From Nitrospirota bacterium (GTDB taxonomy: Bacteria; Nitrospirota; Nitrospiria; Nitrospirales; Nitrospiraceae): DNA of 64,000 bases. Each line of letters opens with the position of its first letter. The first letter of the stretch is position 1. The stretch is taken from positions 1 to 64,000 of the forward strand of contig JAGXAR010000009.1 in assembly GCA_018971525.1 (NCBI GenBank). The letters run 5' to 3'. The notes beneath the pieces were generated by a model that saw only the letters and a program-made list of their open reading frames with translations, was not told the DNA's origin and made no database searches. This document shows, in pieces, positions 18,508 to 26,844 of the stretch. The position numbers and the translations under genes are program-made.

Positions 18508-19095
18508 TCAGCCCAGATGCTTGGGTGGTGGTTGGGTCGGCTTCAGTACCGATTGCGGGAAGTAATAGCGATATTCCCGGCTTTCCTCAACGTTCTTTTC
18601 CTGATTATGCGCGTACAAGTATTTCTTTGCATCGTCGAGATGGCGCTCGCCGATTTCGTACAGCCGTTTCTTGTCGAAGAGCAAGGTGCGTTTATCGTGG
18701 GTCGAGAACTCATACATCTTCGTCATGGCCAGCGCGTTGACGGGACAGGCTTCGACGCAGTAGCCGCAAAAGACGCATTTCGTAATGTCGATGTAAAACT
18801 CGCTGGCGAATCGTTGCAGTGGACGCTCCGCATCTTCCGAGCTGATGACCTTGATACAGCGCGATGGGCAGGCGGCTTCGCAGAGGTCACAGCCGACACA
18901 ACGTTCCTGGTGATCGTCGTAGCGCAAGAGCGCGAGTGCCCCCCGGTGGGTATCGGGGAGGGTCCGTTGTTCCCGTGGGTACTGGAAAGTGATGGGTTTG
19001 TGGAACATGTGCTTGAATGTCACTTTCATCGCGTCCCAGATCTCATAGAACAACGCGGCTTGGAGGATCTTCTGTATCAATGTGGTCACACGCAT
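18508..19095 (-). CDS. nuoI: complex I Fe-S subunit NuoI
   Basis: A 195-residue subunit carrying two [4Fe-4S] clusters (N6a/N6b). The ligand motifs are CVGCDLCEAACP and CVFCGYCVEACP, as in all NuoI. The N-terminal amphipathic region fits association with the membrane arm. It relays electrons from NuoG to NuoB. It begins only 19 bases after the nuoG stop, so the nuoH gene that usually separates nuoG and nuoI is absent. The proline-rich tail (QPPPKHLG) is ordinary for extended NuoI. Confidence 0.95.
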   Translation of the reverse strand: MRVTTLIQKILQAALFYEIWDAMKVTFKHMFHKPITFQYPREQRTLPDTHRGALALLRYDDHQERCVGCDLCEAACPSRCIKVISSEDAERPLQRFASEFYIDITKCVFCGYCVEACPVNALAMTKMYEFSTHDKRTLLFDKKRLYEIGERHLDDAKKYLYAHNQEKNVEESREYRYYFPQSVLKPTQPPPKHLG

Positions 19096-19114
19096 GTCCG
19101 TTTCCTGCCGCCTC

Positions 19115-21811
19115 TTACACCTTTTCGATCGTCACGCGGGTCTGTTTGAACGAGGGAACTCCGGTCGTCGGGTCGACCTGGACCGACATCAAGTCTTTTA
19201 CTGGCGGCTCATTGAAATGCTCCGGGAAGAAACAGGTCTGCGGGGCGATAGATTGATCGGGCTGCACCGCCAATTGCATCGAGCCGCGGTCAGACGTGAG
19301 ACGCACCGTCGTCCCCTCACCCACCGCGAGCTGCTCCATATCGTGGGGATTCATCCTGAGCCGGCCGGTATTGGGGGAGATCTTGATGAGCCCGGGGGCT
19401 TCTGTGGACATCTTGCCGGAATGGTACAGGACCTGTCCCATCAGCAGAGCGAAGGGTCGCTGGTCCTTGTCACCTGATGATGCGGATGCTCGATAGCGTG
19501 CCGCCACATCAGCTGCGTAGTCGTGCGAGAGATAGCGGTCCACCGTCGGCACAACTTTGCGCGGTTGTCCGAGGTTGTAGTACCCGGGCAGCAACTTCAT
19601 GATCTCGGCTTGAATATCGTTCGAGGATTCATACTCCCATTGACAGCCCAGTGCATTGGCCAGCGCCGTCATGATGTGCCAATCCGGCAAACTTTCTCCG
19701 ATCGGATCCATGGCCTCGCGGACTCGCAGGACTCGGCCTTCCAGATTGGTGAAGGTGCCGTCCTTTTCCGCAGAGGTGCAAGCCGGCAGCACGGCATGCG
19801 CCATGCGCGCAGTTTCAGTCAGAAATGGATCCTGGACGACGAGCAACTCCAGTCGATCCAACGCGGCGCGTACTTCCATCGACGCGGGCAGCGTGGCGAG
19901 CGGGTTTTCTCCGATTACATAGAGAGCGCGGATCTGGCCGCTCCTGCAGCGCTTGAGAATCTCGACGAGATTCGCGCCGGAGCCAGCCGCCGGGAGCGTG
20001 ACGTCCCAGGCCTTGGCAAAGCGATCGCGAGCAGCCTGATCATTGAACGAGGCTTGACCGGGGAGGAATTCCGGCGCGGCGCCCATGTCCACGGCGCCCT
20101 GCTCGTTCGGCTCTTCTGTTAGCGTATTCACCCCGCAGCCTGGTTGGCCCAACTTGCCCGTGATCCAGGCGAGGTCCATCAGTTTTAAGACGTTCTGATA
20201 GCCGTCGGGCTGACGGACGATGCCTTCAGCGCAGAGAATGATAGATCGGGGCGCTTCGGCGAAGATCGCCGCGGTGTCTTTTAGCGCCTCGATCGACATG
20301 CCGGTTTGCGCAGCCACTTGCTCCAACGATACGCGCGCCACGGCGGCCTTAAGGGCCTCGAAGGCTTTCGGGTGCTTCTTGGTGCTGTCCTCGTCGATCA
20401 AGTCCAGCTCCAGGGTGGCCTTCACGAGTCCGTCGATCACGAGTCCTTCCGTTCCGGGTTTGATCAGGACGGGATGAGATGCGAGCTTGGCCATGTTCGT
20501 GACGGCGGAGTCGATGACCACCACTTGTGCTTTATAGACGCGAATCGCTTCTTTGATGCGCACGGCCGTGAGCGGGTTTGTCTCCGTGATGTTGGAGCCA
20601 ATGAGTATCACGGCCTTGGCTTTTGTCAGATCTTCCCAGTCGTTCGGGCTCCGCCCGATGCCTAAGGCGTGCCGGGAGGCATGCACGAAGTTGAGGTGGC
20701 CATAGCGCGCGCTGCTGTCGAGATGGTTGGTCCGGAATCCGGCGCGCATGAGTTTCTGGAAGAGATAGAGCTCCTCGTTAGTGCAGCGGGCGGTGATCAG
20801 GCCGGCAATCGACTCGGGCCCGTGCTTACGCTGGATGTCGGAGAATCGGTCGACCACATGGTGCATGGTTTCGAGCCACGGGGTTTCGACGAGCTGATTG
20901 CCCTTGCGGAGGAGCGGTTGCTTCACACGTGCGGCGCTATCGATGTACTCGAACCCAAAACGCCCTCGCACACAGAGTCCGCCATGTCCCTTAGCCGTGT
21001 CAGCCCGGTCGCCCCATTTGTTTTTCCAGGACAGAGGCGAGGTCACGCGGACGACTTCAGCGTCCTTGGTCTCAAGGTACATCTGGCAGCCATCCCCGCA
21101 GTAATTGCACGTGGTCGTGGTTTTCTTCATTTGCCACGGCTTGTACAAATATTTAGAGAACTTGTTCGTGATGGCGCCGACCGGGCAGACGGCGAGGCAG
21201 TCTCCGCAGAACTCGCAGGAGAGCGCGAGGTCTCCCTTCGGCACAACCTGATTGAACCCGCCTTTCTTCATGAATTGGAGCGCGTCGATCATCAACACGT
21301 CTTTACACACGTTGATGCACTCTGCGCAGGCAATGCAGCGGTTCATATTTAAGTCGAGGACCGGGCTGCGCGTATCTTCCGGAATGAATTTCTGTTTCGC
21401 ATTGGCCAGGTTTGTCACCCCGTGCTGGAAGGCCATGTCTTGCAGTTCACAATGGCCGTCGGCGTCGCAGACCGGGCAGTCGAGCGGGTGGACCGAGAGA
21501 TGTTTTTCCACTGCTTTCTTCCGGGCTTGGAAGAGGTCGTCCCCCTCGGTTCTGATGATCATGCCGGCCGTTGCCTTAGCGGTGCAGGAACGGACCGGCG
21601 CTTTCTTGCCTTCCTGCATGACCAAACACATGCCGCAGGAACCGAAGGGATCGAAGGTATAGTGGTAGCACATGGCCGGGATGATCCTGCCCGTGTTCGA
21701 GATCACGTCGTAGAGAGAGACCCCGTCCTTGGCGGTCACGGATTTTCCGTCGATCGACAGCTCGATCGACGCTGCTTCCACGTCAGGATTCGTTGCAGGC
21801 TTCAGTCCCAT
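19115..21811 (-). CDS. nuoG: NuoG, molybdopterin-fold Fe-S subunit
   Basis: An 898-residue subunit. The N-terminus has a complete set of cluster motifs: [2Fe-2S] at C48, C59, C62, C76; His-Cys3 at H108, C112, C115, C121; a pair of [4Fe-4S] sites at C159/162/165/169 and C199/202/205/209; and a further site at C235, C238, C242, C280 (N7 type). The remainder is a molybdopterin oxidoreductase fold. At the position where formate dehydrogenases place the metal-binding Cys or Sec, this protein reads SARYGHLNF with glycine, so a formate-oxidising Mo/W centre is unlikely. No nuoE or nuoF is adjacent, so its electron partner is not the usual NADH module. Confidence 0.93.
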   Translation of the reverse strand: MGLKPATNPDVEAASIELSIDGKSVTAKDGVSLYDVISNTGRIIPAMCYHYTFDPFGSCGMCLVMQEGKKAPVRSCTAKATAGMIIRTEGDDLFQARKKAVEKHLSVHPLDCPVCDADGHCELQDMAFQHGVTNLANAKQKFIPEDTRSPVLDLNMNRCIACAECINVCKDVLMIDALQFMKKGGFNQVVPKGDLALSCEFCGDCLAVCPVGAITNKFSKYLYKPWQMKKTTTTCNYCGDGCQMYLETKDAEVVRVTSPLSWKNKWGDRADTAKGHGGLCVRGRFGFEYIDSAARVKQPLLRKGNQLVETPWLETMHHVVDRFSDIQRKHGPESIAGLITARCTNEELYLFQKLMRAGFRTNHLDSSARYGHLNFVHASRHALGIGRSPNDWEDLTKAKAVILIGSNITETNPLTAVRIKEAIRVYKAQVVVIDSAVTNMAKLASHPVLIKPGTEGLVIDGLVKATLELDLIDEDSTKKHPKAFEALKAAVARVSLEQVAAQTGMSIEALKDTAAIFAEAPRSIILCAEGIVRQPDGYQNVLKLMDLAWITGKLGQPGCGVNTLTEEPNEQGAVDMGAAPEFLPGQASFNDQAARDRFAKAWDVTLPAAGSGANLVEILKRCRSGQIRALYVIGENPLATLPASMEVRAALDRLELLVVQDPFLTETARMAHAVLPACTSAEKDGTFTNLEGRVLRVREAMDPIGESLPDWHIMTALANALGCQWEYESSNDIQAEIMKLLPGYYNLGQPRKVVPTVDRYLSHDYAADVAARYRASASSGDKDQRPFALLMGQVLYHSGKMSTEAPGLIKISPNTGRLRMNPHDMEQLAVGEGTTVRLTSDRGSMQLAVQPDQSIAPQTCFFPEHFNEPPVKDLMSVQVDPTTGVPSFKQTRVTIEKV

Positions 21812-21901
21812 GTCTTCCTCTGTTCGCTCGCTCTCATGAGGCCAGACCGTTGCGTTCCGACCGCGCGTGTTGCGCGAGCTGGGGAACGGGATGTTCCCGT
21901 C

Positions 21902-23146
21902 TCATCTATCACACTCGCCCATCACTATGTCGTAGGTCCCGAAGAGCGTGATCGCATCGGCGATCATGTAGCCTCTGGACATATGGTCGAACGCTCCCAT
22001 GTGAATAAACGAGGGGGCGCGAATCTTCAAGCGGTAGGGTTTTCCGCCGCCCGTGCTGACGATGTAGAACCCCAACTCGCCCTTGTGTGCTTCGGTCCCG
22101 CAATAGATCTCTCCCGGAGGGGCGCTGAAGCCTTGCGAGAAGAGCTTGAATTGCTGGATCATGGATTCCAGATTCGTAAAGACGCGTTGCTTCGGGGGCA
22201 ACGTGACGCTGGGCACATCGGCCATGATGGGGCCGTCCTGCATCTGCTCCAGGCATTGTCGTATGATTTTCACGCTTTCATAGAGTTCCTGGACGCGGAT
22301 CCAGTACCGATCATAGGTGTCGCCGTTCTTGCCGAGGGGCACGCTGAATTCGCATTTGGGGTAGGCCGAATAGGGCTCGGCTTTACGGAGGTCGTAGTCG
22401 ACGCCCGAGCCGCGAAGCGTCGGCCCACTGAGACCGAAACTTACGGCGTCTTCCGCCGAGATGACGGCCACACCCTTGGTCCGCGCGACCCAGATCCGGT
22501 TCTTCTCGAGGAAGACTACGTACTCGTCAATTTTTGGCGGAAAATAGTCCAGGAACTGTTTCAGCTTCTCAAGTAGCGAAGAGGTGAAGTCCCGCTCGAC
22601 GCCGCCGATGCGATACCAGCTGGTCGTAAGGCGCGCGCCGCAGAGTTCATCGAACCAATCCAACAGAATTTCCCTATCCCGAAAGCAATAGAAAAAGACG
22701 GTCATGGCTCCGATGTCGAGAGCCTGGGTGCCGAGCCAGAACTGATGGCCGATGATCCGTTGGACCTCCGCCACGATCGTGCGTAGATATTCTGCACGGT
22801 CCGGCACGGTGATGTTCATGAGCTTTTCCACCGCGCGGCAGTACGCGAAATTGTTGTACATCGCGCAGACATAGTCGAGCCGGTCGGTATGAGGAATAAA
22901 CTGGTGATAGGTGCCGTCTTCTGCAAGCTTCTCCACGCCGCGGTGCAGGAATCCCAACACGGGGGTAGACTTGACGAGTCGTTCTCCTTCCAACTCGAGG
23001 ATCACTTTCAGCACTCCATGGGTGCTAGGGTGCTGGGGCCCCATGTTGAGCAGGAGTTCTTCCGTGCGCAGGGTCGGGAGGGTCTCGCTTTCCGGATGGG
23101 CCGGATTGACCTTGTAGACAGTTGTTCGTTGATCTTCAAAGGCCAT
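21902..23146 (-). CDS. nuoD: complex I quinone-site subunit NuoD
   Basis: A 414-residue 49-kDa-type subunit that forms the quinone-binding cavity with NuoB. Signatures include LLLNMGPQHPSTHGVLKV near the N-terminus and EIYCGTEAHKGELGFY near the C-terminus, and the protein ends with GECDR as NuoD normally does. The start is set at ATG 23146, whose product begins MAFEDQRTT; a longer frame to 23374 would run into nuoC. It lies 8 bases after nuoC and is a separate gene, not a NuoCD fusion. Confidence 0.95.
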   Translation of the reverse strand: MAFEDQRTTVYKVNPAHPESETLPTLRTEELLLNMGPQHPSTHGVLKVILELEGERLVKSTPVLGFLHRGVEKLAEDGTYHQFIPHTDRLDYVCAMYNNFAYCRAVEKLMNITVPDRAEYLRTIVAEVQRIIGHQFWLGTQALDIGAMTVFFYCFRDREILLDWFDELCGARLTTSWYRIGGVERDFTSSLLEKLKQFLDYFPPKIDEYVVFLEKNRIWVARTKGVAVISAEDAVSFGLSGPTLRGSGVDYDLRKAEPYSAYPKCEFSVPLGKNGDTYDRYWIRVQELYESVKIIRQCLEQMQDGPIMADVPSVTLPPKQRVFTNLESMIQQFKLFSQGFSAPPGEIYCGTEAHKGELGFYIVSTGGGKPYRLKIRAPSFIHMGAFDHMSRGYMIADAITLFGTYDIVMGECDR

Positions 23147-23154
23147 CGTCTGTC

Positions 23155-23658
23155 CTACCGAGCCGTTTCGTCCAGGAACTCGAACGTGTCGCGCCAGCCC
23201 TTGCCACGGAGCGGAAAATCTTTTCGCAATGGATAGCCTTCGGAGTAATCGTCCGGCATGAGGATCCGGCGGAGATCCGGATGGTGCCGGAAGCGGATTC
23301 CCATCATGTCGTAGACTTCGCGCTCCATGAAGTCCGCGCCTTTCCAGAGGTCTGTCAGGGAATCCACGATACAATCCGATTCCGGCACTCTGGTCTTGAG
23401 CCGGATGCGCTGGCGTTTCTTGATCGAGTAGAACTCGTACACGACTTCAAACCGTTCTTCGTCGTCGGGCCAATCGACCGAACTCACATGCACGATGTAA
23501 TCGAAGTCCATGGCCGGGTCGTCGTGGAGGAATTGTGCGACGTCATGGAGTCGGTCCCGCGTGACAGTCACCGCAAGATCGCCACGCCATTCGACAGCTT
23601 TTATGAAGCCGGTGGCAAAGTTTTCCTGGAGTCGGCTGGCCAGTTGCTGCAAGGACAT
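23155..23658 (-). CDS. nuoC: complex I subunit NuoC
   Basis: A 167-residue 30-kDa-type subunit. The signature ERECYDMMG-like segment is present as EREVYDMMGIRFRHHPDLRR, followed by DDYSEGYPLRKDFPL, the standard NuoC motif. The length is typical for a free-standing NuoC. It is flanked by nuoB (10 bases upstream) and nuoD (8 bases downstream). Confidence 0.95.
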   Translation of the reverse strand: MSLQQLASRLQENFATGFIKAVEWRGDLAVTVTRDRLHDVAQFLHDDPAMDFDYIVHVSSVDWPDDEERFEVVYEFYSIKKRQRIRLKTRVPESDCIVDSLTDLWKGADFMEREVYDMMGIRFRHHPDLRRILMPDDYSEGYPLRKDFPLRGKGWRDTFEFLDETAR

Positions 23659-23668
23659 CGGTCGAGAC

Positions 23669-24196
23669 CTATATTTTAAGGCCGGGCTTGACCTGATCCG
23701 GTTGTTTCAGGAAGACACGTTTCAGCATGATCCGCTCCTGCAACTTGAGGATGCCGTCGAAGAGGGCCTCCGGCGTTGGCGGGCAACCCGGCACATAGAT
23801 ATCGACCGGTACAAAGCGATCGACACCTTGGACGACGCTGTAACTGTCATAGATATTCCCCGACGTGGCGCAGGATCCCATTGCAATGACATACTTCGGC
23901 TCGGGCATCTGATCGTAAATTTTCCGGATGACAGGAGCCATCCGCCGGCAAACGGTACCGGCCACGATCATCAGATCAGACTGGCGCGGTGAGGCCCGGA
24001 AGACACCGGCACCATAGCGGTCCATGTCGTACCGTGACGAGACCGCGGCGATCATTTCGATCGCGCAGCAGGCCAGGCCGAATGTCATGGGCCACAGTGA
24101 CCCCTTGCGAGCCCAGTTAACGGCTTTTTCTATTGTCGTGGTAACGACGTCGGGCGTGCCGTCCTTATCATGACGACCAATTTGGATCAGTCCCAT
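23669..24196 (-). CDS. nuoB: complex I subunit NuoB (cluster N2)
   Basis: A 175-residue subunit that holds the terminal [4Fe-4S] cluster N2 next to the quinone site. The ligands are visible in [10 protein letters not shown] (tandem cysteines), MGSCATSGN and [12 protein letters not shown]. The start overlaps the end of nuoA by 10 bases, indicating coupled translation. All expected residues are present. Confidence 0.96.
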   Translation of the reverse strand: MGLIQIGRHDKDGTPDVVTTTIEKAVNWARKGSLWPMTFGLACCAIEMIAAVSSRYDMDRYGAGVFRASPRQSDLMIVAGTVCRRMAPVIRKIYDQMPEPKYVIAMGSCATSGNIYDSYSVVQGVDRFVPVDIYVPGCPPTPEALFDGILKLQERIMLKRVFLKQPDQVKPGLKI

Positions 24197-24570
24197 TCCA
24201 GGGCTCCCTTGCGCCAGGCATAGACATACGCCACCAAGAACAACGCGATGAAGACCAGCATTTCAATCAACCCGATCAATCCGATCTTGGTGAAGACCAC
24301 TGCCCAGGGATACAGAAAGATGACCTCGATATCGAAAATAACAAAGAGCATCGCGAAGATGTAGTACCGAACCGGGAAAGGCATTCGAGCATCCGAGAAC
24401 GGTTCCGATCCGCACTCATAGGTGGAAAGCTTCTCCGGTTCTGGATATTTCGGCTGGACCAGATAACTGAGGAGCAGCGTCACCACGCCGAACGCCAGCG
24501 CTACGAAAATAAACAGCAGAATCGGAAAGTATCTGGTTAGGTACTCAAGGAGTAACTCTAAACCGCTCAT
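24187..24570 (-). CDS. nuoA: complex I subunit NuoA
   Basis: A 127-residue subunit with three membrane helices. The conserved loop [20 protein letters not shown] and [15 protein letters not shown] mark it as NuoA. It is the first gene of the nuo operon. Transcription should begin in the 250 bases to the right; no convincing -35/-10 pair was identified there on the minus strand. Confidence 0.95.
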   Translation of the reverse strand: MSGLELLLEYLTRYFPILLFIFVALAFGVVTLLLSYLVQPKYPEPEKLSTYECGSEPFSDARMPFPVRYYIFAMLFVIFDIEVIFLYPWAVVFTKIGLIGLIEMLVFIALFLVAYVYAWRKGALEWD

Positions 24571-24822
24571 AGGGCTGACCTTTCAACACCTTGAGATGCA
24601 AGGAGAGCGGGATCTTAGACTCTGGATTACAGGGATAGCAAGCGTCCAAAGGACCTACGATATCGACCCGAAAGTCCTAGGCTCTGTTGCTTTGTGTAAG
24701 GCGTTGCCGGCGCGAATGACAAGCCAGGGTTTTTGGACGCCTATGCGACCGGCGGCATGGGCGAGGCTCAACCAAAATGAACCTGTTCTACACATGGACT
24801 TCTATTGTTCGGCTTGAGAGAC

Positions 24823-25038
24823 TCATTTATGGGGGTTCTTTGCTTTGTTGGGTGGGGTGGGTGCCATGCGAACCGATGGCATGCGCAGGTGAGAGGGCGG
24901 CACTTGGTTAATTTGATCCCACTCGGGCTCGAGAGCCGAGAGGGCCTTGGCTTTCTTTCGTCGGTGAATTTGGGTCTCGATACGAGGACGATCTTGGTGT
25001 TGAGCCTCGTGGGTGGGAGGAGGCTGGTCAGGCACCAT
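24823..25038 (-). CDS. possible small proline-rich, basic protein
   Basis: A 71-residue frame, proline- and charge-rich (IHRRKKAKALSALEPEWDQ), with no hydrophobic segment and no recognised family. GAGAGGGA lies about 7 bases before its ATG, which is the only positive sign. It would be read in the same direction as nuoA but ahead of it, within the divergent region. It could equally be a chance frame. Confidence 0.3.
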   Translation of the reverse strand: MVPDQPPPTHEAQHQDRPRIETQIHRRKKAKALSALEPEWDQINQVPPSHLRMPSVRMAPTPPNKAKNPHK

Positions 25039-25126
25039 AGATGTTTCCCTCTCTGAAAATTCGTTCTCAGTGTGAGCTTAGCATCGGGTGAATTGGCGGG
25101 TCAATGAGGGCAAGGCCTCAATATTC

Positions 25127-25154
25127 TTGACAATACAGGACTATTTGCTATGGT
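25127..25154 (+). promoter_or_regulatory. sigma-70-like promoter for envelope protein gene
   Basis: TTGACA at 25127-25132 and TATGGT at 25149-25154 with a 16-base spacer, about 40 bases before the ATG at 25193. The -35 is a perfect consensus. AAGGA precedes the start codon. Confidence 0.55.
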
Positions 25155-25192
25155 TCTGACAGCAATACTTGCTTACATGAAGGACAACCACC

Positions 25193-26722
25193 ATGGCTAA
25201 CTATTCAATGAAATGTGCCGCCTCTCTCATCGTCTGGACCCTTGCCACGCCGTTCCTTCCTATGGCCTGGGCTTCGGACGATCTCAATTCGATTCGATTC
25301 GGGGAACAGGCCTTGGCCTATTCGTCCGGCTCCATCCAGCGATCGACTCCGCAAGATGGGTTCGTGAATGTAATTACCGGTGACAATCAGACCACCGGAG
25401 ATCGCATGATATTGGGAAGCCGGGATGTCTTATACCTCCGACTGAAGAATCCCGGCGATGTCGCGCCTGGAGATCTTTTCACGATCTACAGACGAGCGCA
25501 CAAAGTATTCCATCCAACCACCGGTCTATACCTGGGTCATTTAGTCAATCGACTCGCTGTGGTTCAGGTGAGCCAAGCTGACAAGGACCTGACCACTGTT
25601 CAGGTCATCCGGGCCTATGCAGCAGTATCGCCGGGTGACCCTGTGATGAAGTTTGTGTTCCCGACTGACGAGGTAGCAGCGGTTGACCAGCCTTCCGCAG
25701 GCGATGTGGAGGGACGGGTTGTGGAGTTCCAGTCCAACATGGGCATGATGAACCTCGTGGCGCAAAGGAACATCGTCTATCTGGACCGTGGACGGGAAGA
25801 CGGGATCAGGTCCGGTGATCAAATGGAGGTGGTCCGGTCCGGAGGGAGCCTTCCTCAACGGGTCGTGGGAGAATTGAAAATCCTGTCCATGGAAGATCGA
25901 ACTGCCACGGCGATAGTTACAAAATCGACCTCCCAAATTCTCAAGGGCGATCGCTTTCGAGTAAAGGTTCATGCTCCTGAGTTGATACCGATCTCTCAAT
26001 CGCCCCAGCAATCTCTGGATGTCTTTCCTTCCTTCGCTCCTTCTCCGAGCAAGTTCCAGGTCCAGGATGTTGCCCGCGAAACCCGAATCAGCCTTGGCGA
26101 TTTGATGAAGCAGCTTCGGTTTGAGTCAGGCGAGGCCACGATCAAGCCCGAGGGCTATCAGGTGCTCGATGAATTGATCGCATATCTCAAGACCGCTGCC
26201 GGCGATCGGTTGATTCGAGTCGAGGGCCATGCGGATAACATGGAAATCGGTCCCTCGCTCAAGTCGCTCTACCAAACGAACTGGGACTTGTCGAAAGCTC
26301 GGGCTCGGGGCGTCCTCCGTTACTTGATCGAGAAGGGCGGGATCGACTCGGCGAAGCTCTCGTCGGTCGGCTATGGCGATACGAAGCCGATGGCCAGCAA
26401 TGCGACGGAGGTGGGTCGACAGAAGAACCGTCGTGTGGACATCGTGCTCTATTCGCCCGAGTCGGCCGGGGAACAGTCTGAGCCTGCGGCGAAGCCAATT
26501 GAGACCGGGGATAACGGATTGAACTTGTCACGTCTCGGTTCAGCGGAAAGCGGAACTCCGATCCCCGCAGTGGACACGACGGTCCCAGTGGCTCCAACGA
26601 GTCCTCCCATGGTGGACCCCACATCTGTTCCTGCAGATCCTACTCCGGCAACGATTCCGGCATCAGTTAAACAGGGCAATTCAGATCAGAACCCCGCTGC
26701 CCCGGTCACCCCGCCGCAATAA
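25193..26722 (+). CDS. exported protein with OmpA-like C-terminal domain
   Basis: A 509-residue envelope protein. The signal peptide is residues 1-28 (cleavage after PMAWA). The middle (about 45-270) has repeated beta-rich segments of the type DVLYLRLKNPGDVAPGDLFTIYR and IVYLDRGREDGIRSGDQM, which look like a duplicated small-barrel domain. The OmpA-like peptidoglycan-binding domain is at about 295-425, with LRFESGEATIKPEGYQVL, the RVEGHAD core and a KNRRVDIVL end. The tail from about 430 is rich in proline, threonine and alanine and probably disordered. It likely anchors to peptidoglycan; any partner is unknown. A strong promoter and a downstream hairpin suggest a single-gene unit. Confidence 0.8.
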   Translation: MANYSMKCAASLIVWTLATPFLPMAWASDDLNSIRFGEQALAYSSGSIQRSTPQDGFVNVITGDNQTTGDRMILGSRDVLYLRLKNPGDVAPGDLFTIYRRAHKVFHPTTGLYLGHLVNRLAVVQVSQADKDLTTVQVIRAYAAVSPGDPVMKFVFPTDEVAAVDQPSAGDVEGRVVEFQSNMGMMNLVAQRNIVYLDRGREDGIRSGDQMEVVRSGGSLPQRVVGELKILSMEDRTATAIVTKSTSQILKGDRFRVKVHAPELIPISQSPQQSLDVFPSFAPSPSKFQVQDVARETRISLGDLMKQLRFESGEATIKPEGYQVLDELIAYLKTAAGDRLIRVEGHADNMEIGPSLKSLYQTNWDLSKARARGVLRYLIEKGGIDSAKLSSVGYGDTKPMASNATEVGRQKNRRVDIVLYSPESAGEQSEPAAKPIETGDNGLNLSRLGSAESGTPIPAVDTTVPVAPTSPPMVDPTSVPADPTPATIPASVKQGNSDQNPAAPVTPPQ

Positions 26723-26740
26723 CTTCACCGAGTGTTGTGC

Positions 26741-26770
26741 GGAGGGTTGACAATTCAACGTCAACCCTCC
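26741..26770 (+). terminator. hairpin between envelope gene and priA
   Basis: A perfect 11-bp stem, GGAGGGTTGAC paired with GTCAACCCTCC, with the 8-base loop AATTCAAC. It lies 19 bases after the stop at 26722. No T-run follows, so termination may be weak. Its position inside the longest possible priA frame argues for the later priA start at 26845. Confidence 0.6.
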
Positions 26771-26844
26771 CCGGTTCCCCTTCCGAACGTTTCCATTACT
26801 TCTCTCTCGTTGTTCCCACTTTTCTGGTGCTGCTACAATGGCGT

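Larger units (their letters stand above)
24571..25192. other. divergent intergenic region, nuoA to envelope gene
   Basis: About 620 bases between the divergent nuoA and the plus-strand envelope gene at 25193. It should contain the nuo promoter, which I could not place, and holds a good sigma-70-like promoter at 25127-25154 for the plus-strand gene. Short open frames on the plus strand (24596-24817, 24805-25056) lack ribosome-binding sites and look spurious. A minus-strand frame at 24823-25038 is listed separately as doubtful. Confidence 0.5.

Noticed and set aside
19115-21811. NuoG read as a formate dehydrogenase alpha subunit
   Set aside because: The metal-binding Cys/Sec position is glycine and the gene lies inside a nuo operon; NuoG is the better reading.
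24596-25056. Plus-strand small genes in the nuo divergent region
   Set aside because: Two overlapping frames with no ribosome-binding sites and no family resemblance.
26737-26844. Longer start for priA (GTG)
   Set aside because: It covers a perfect hairpin and adds residues unlike the family; ATG 26845 gives the known N-terminus.
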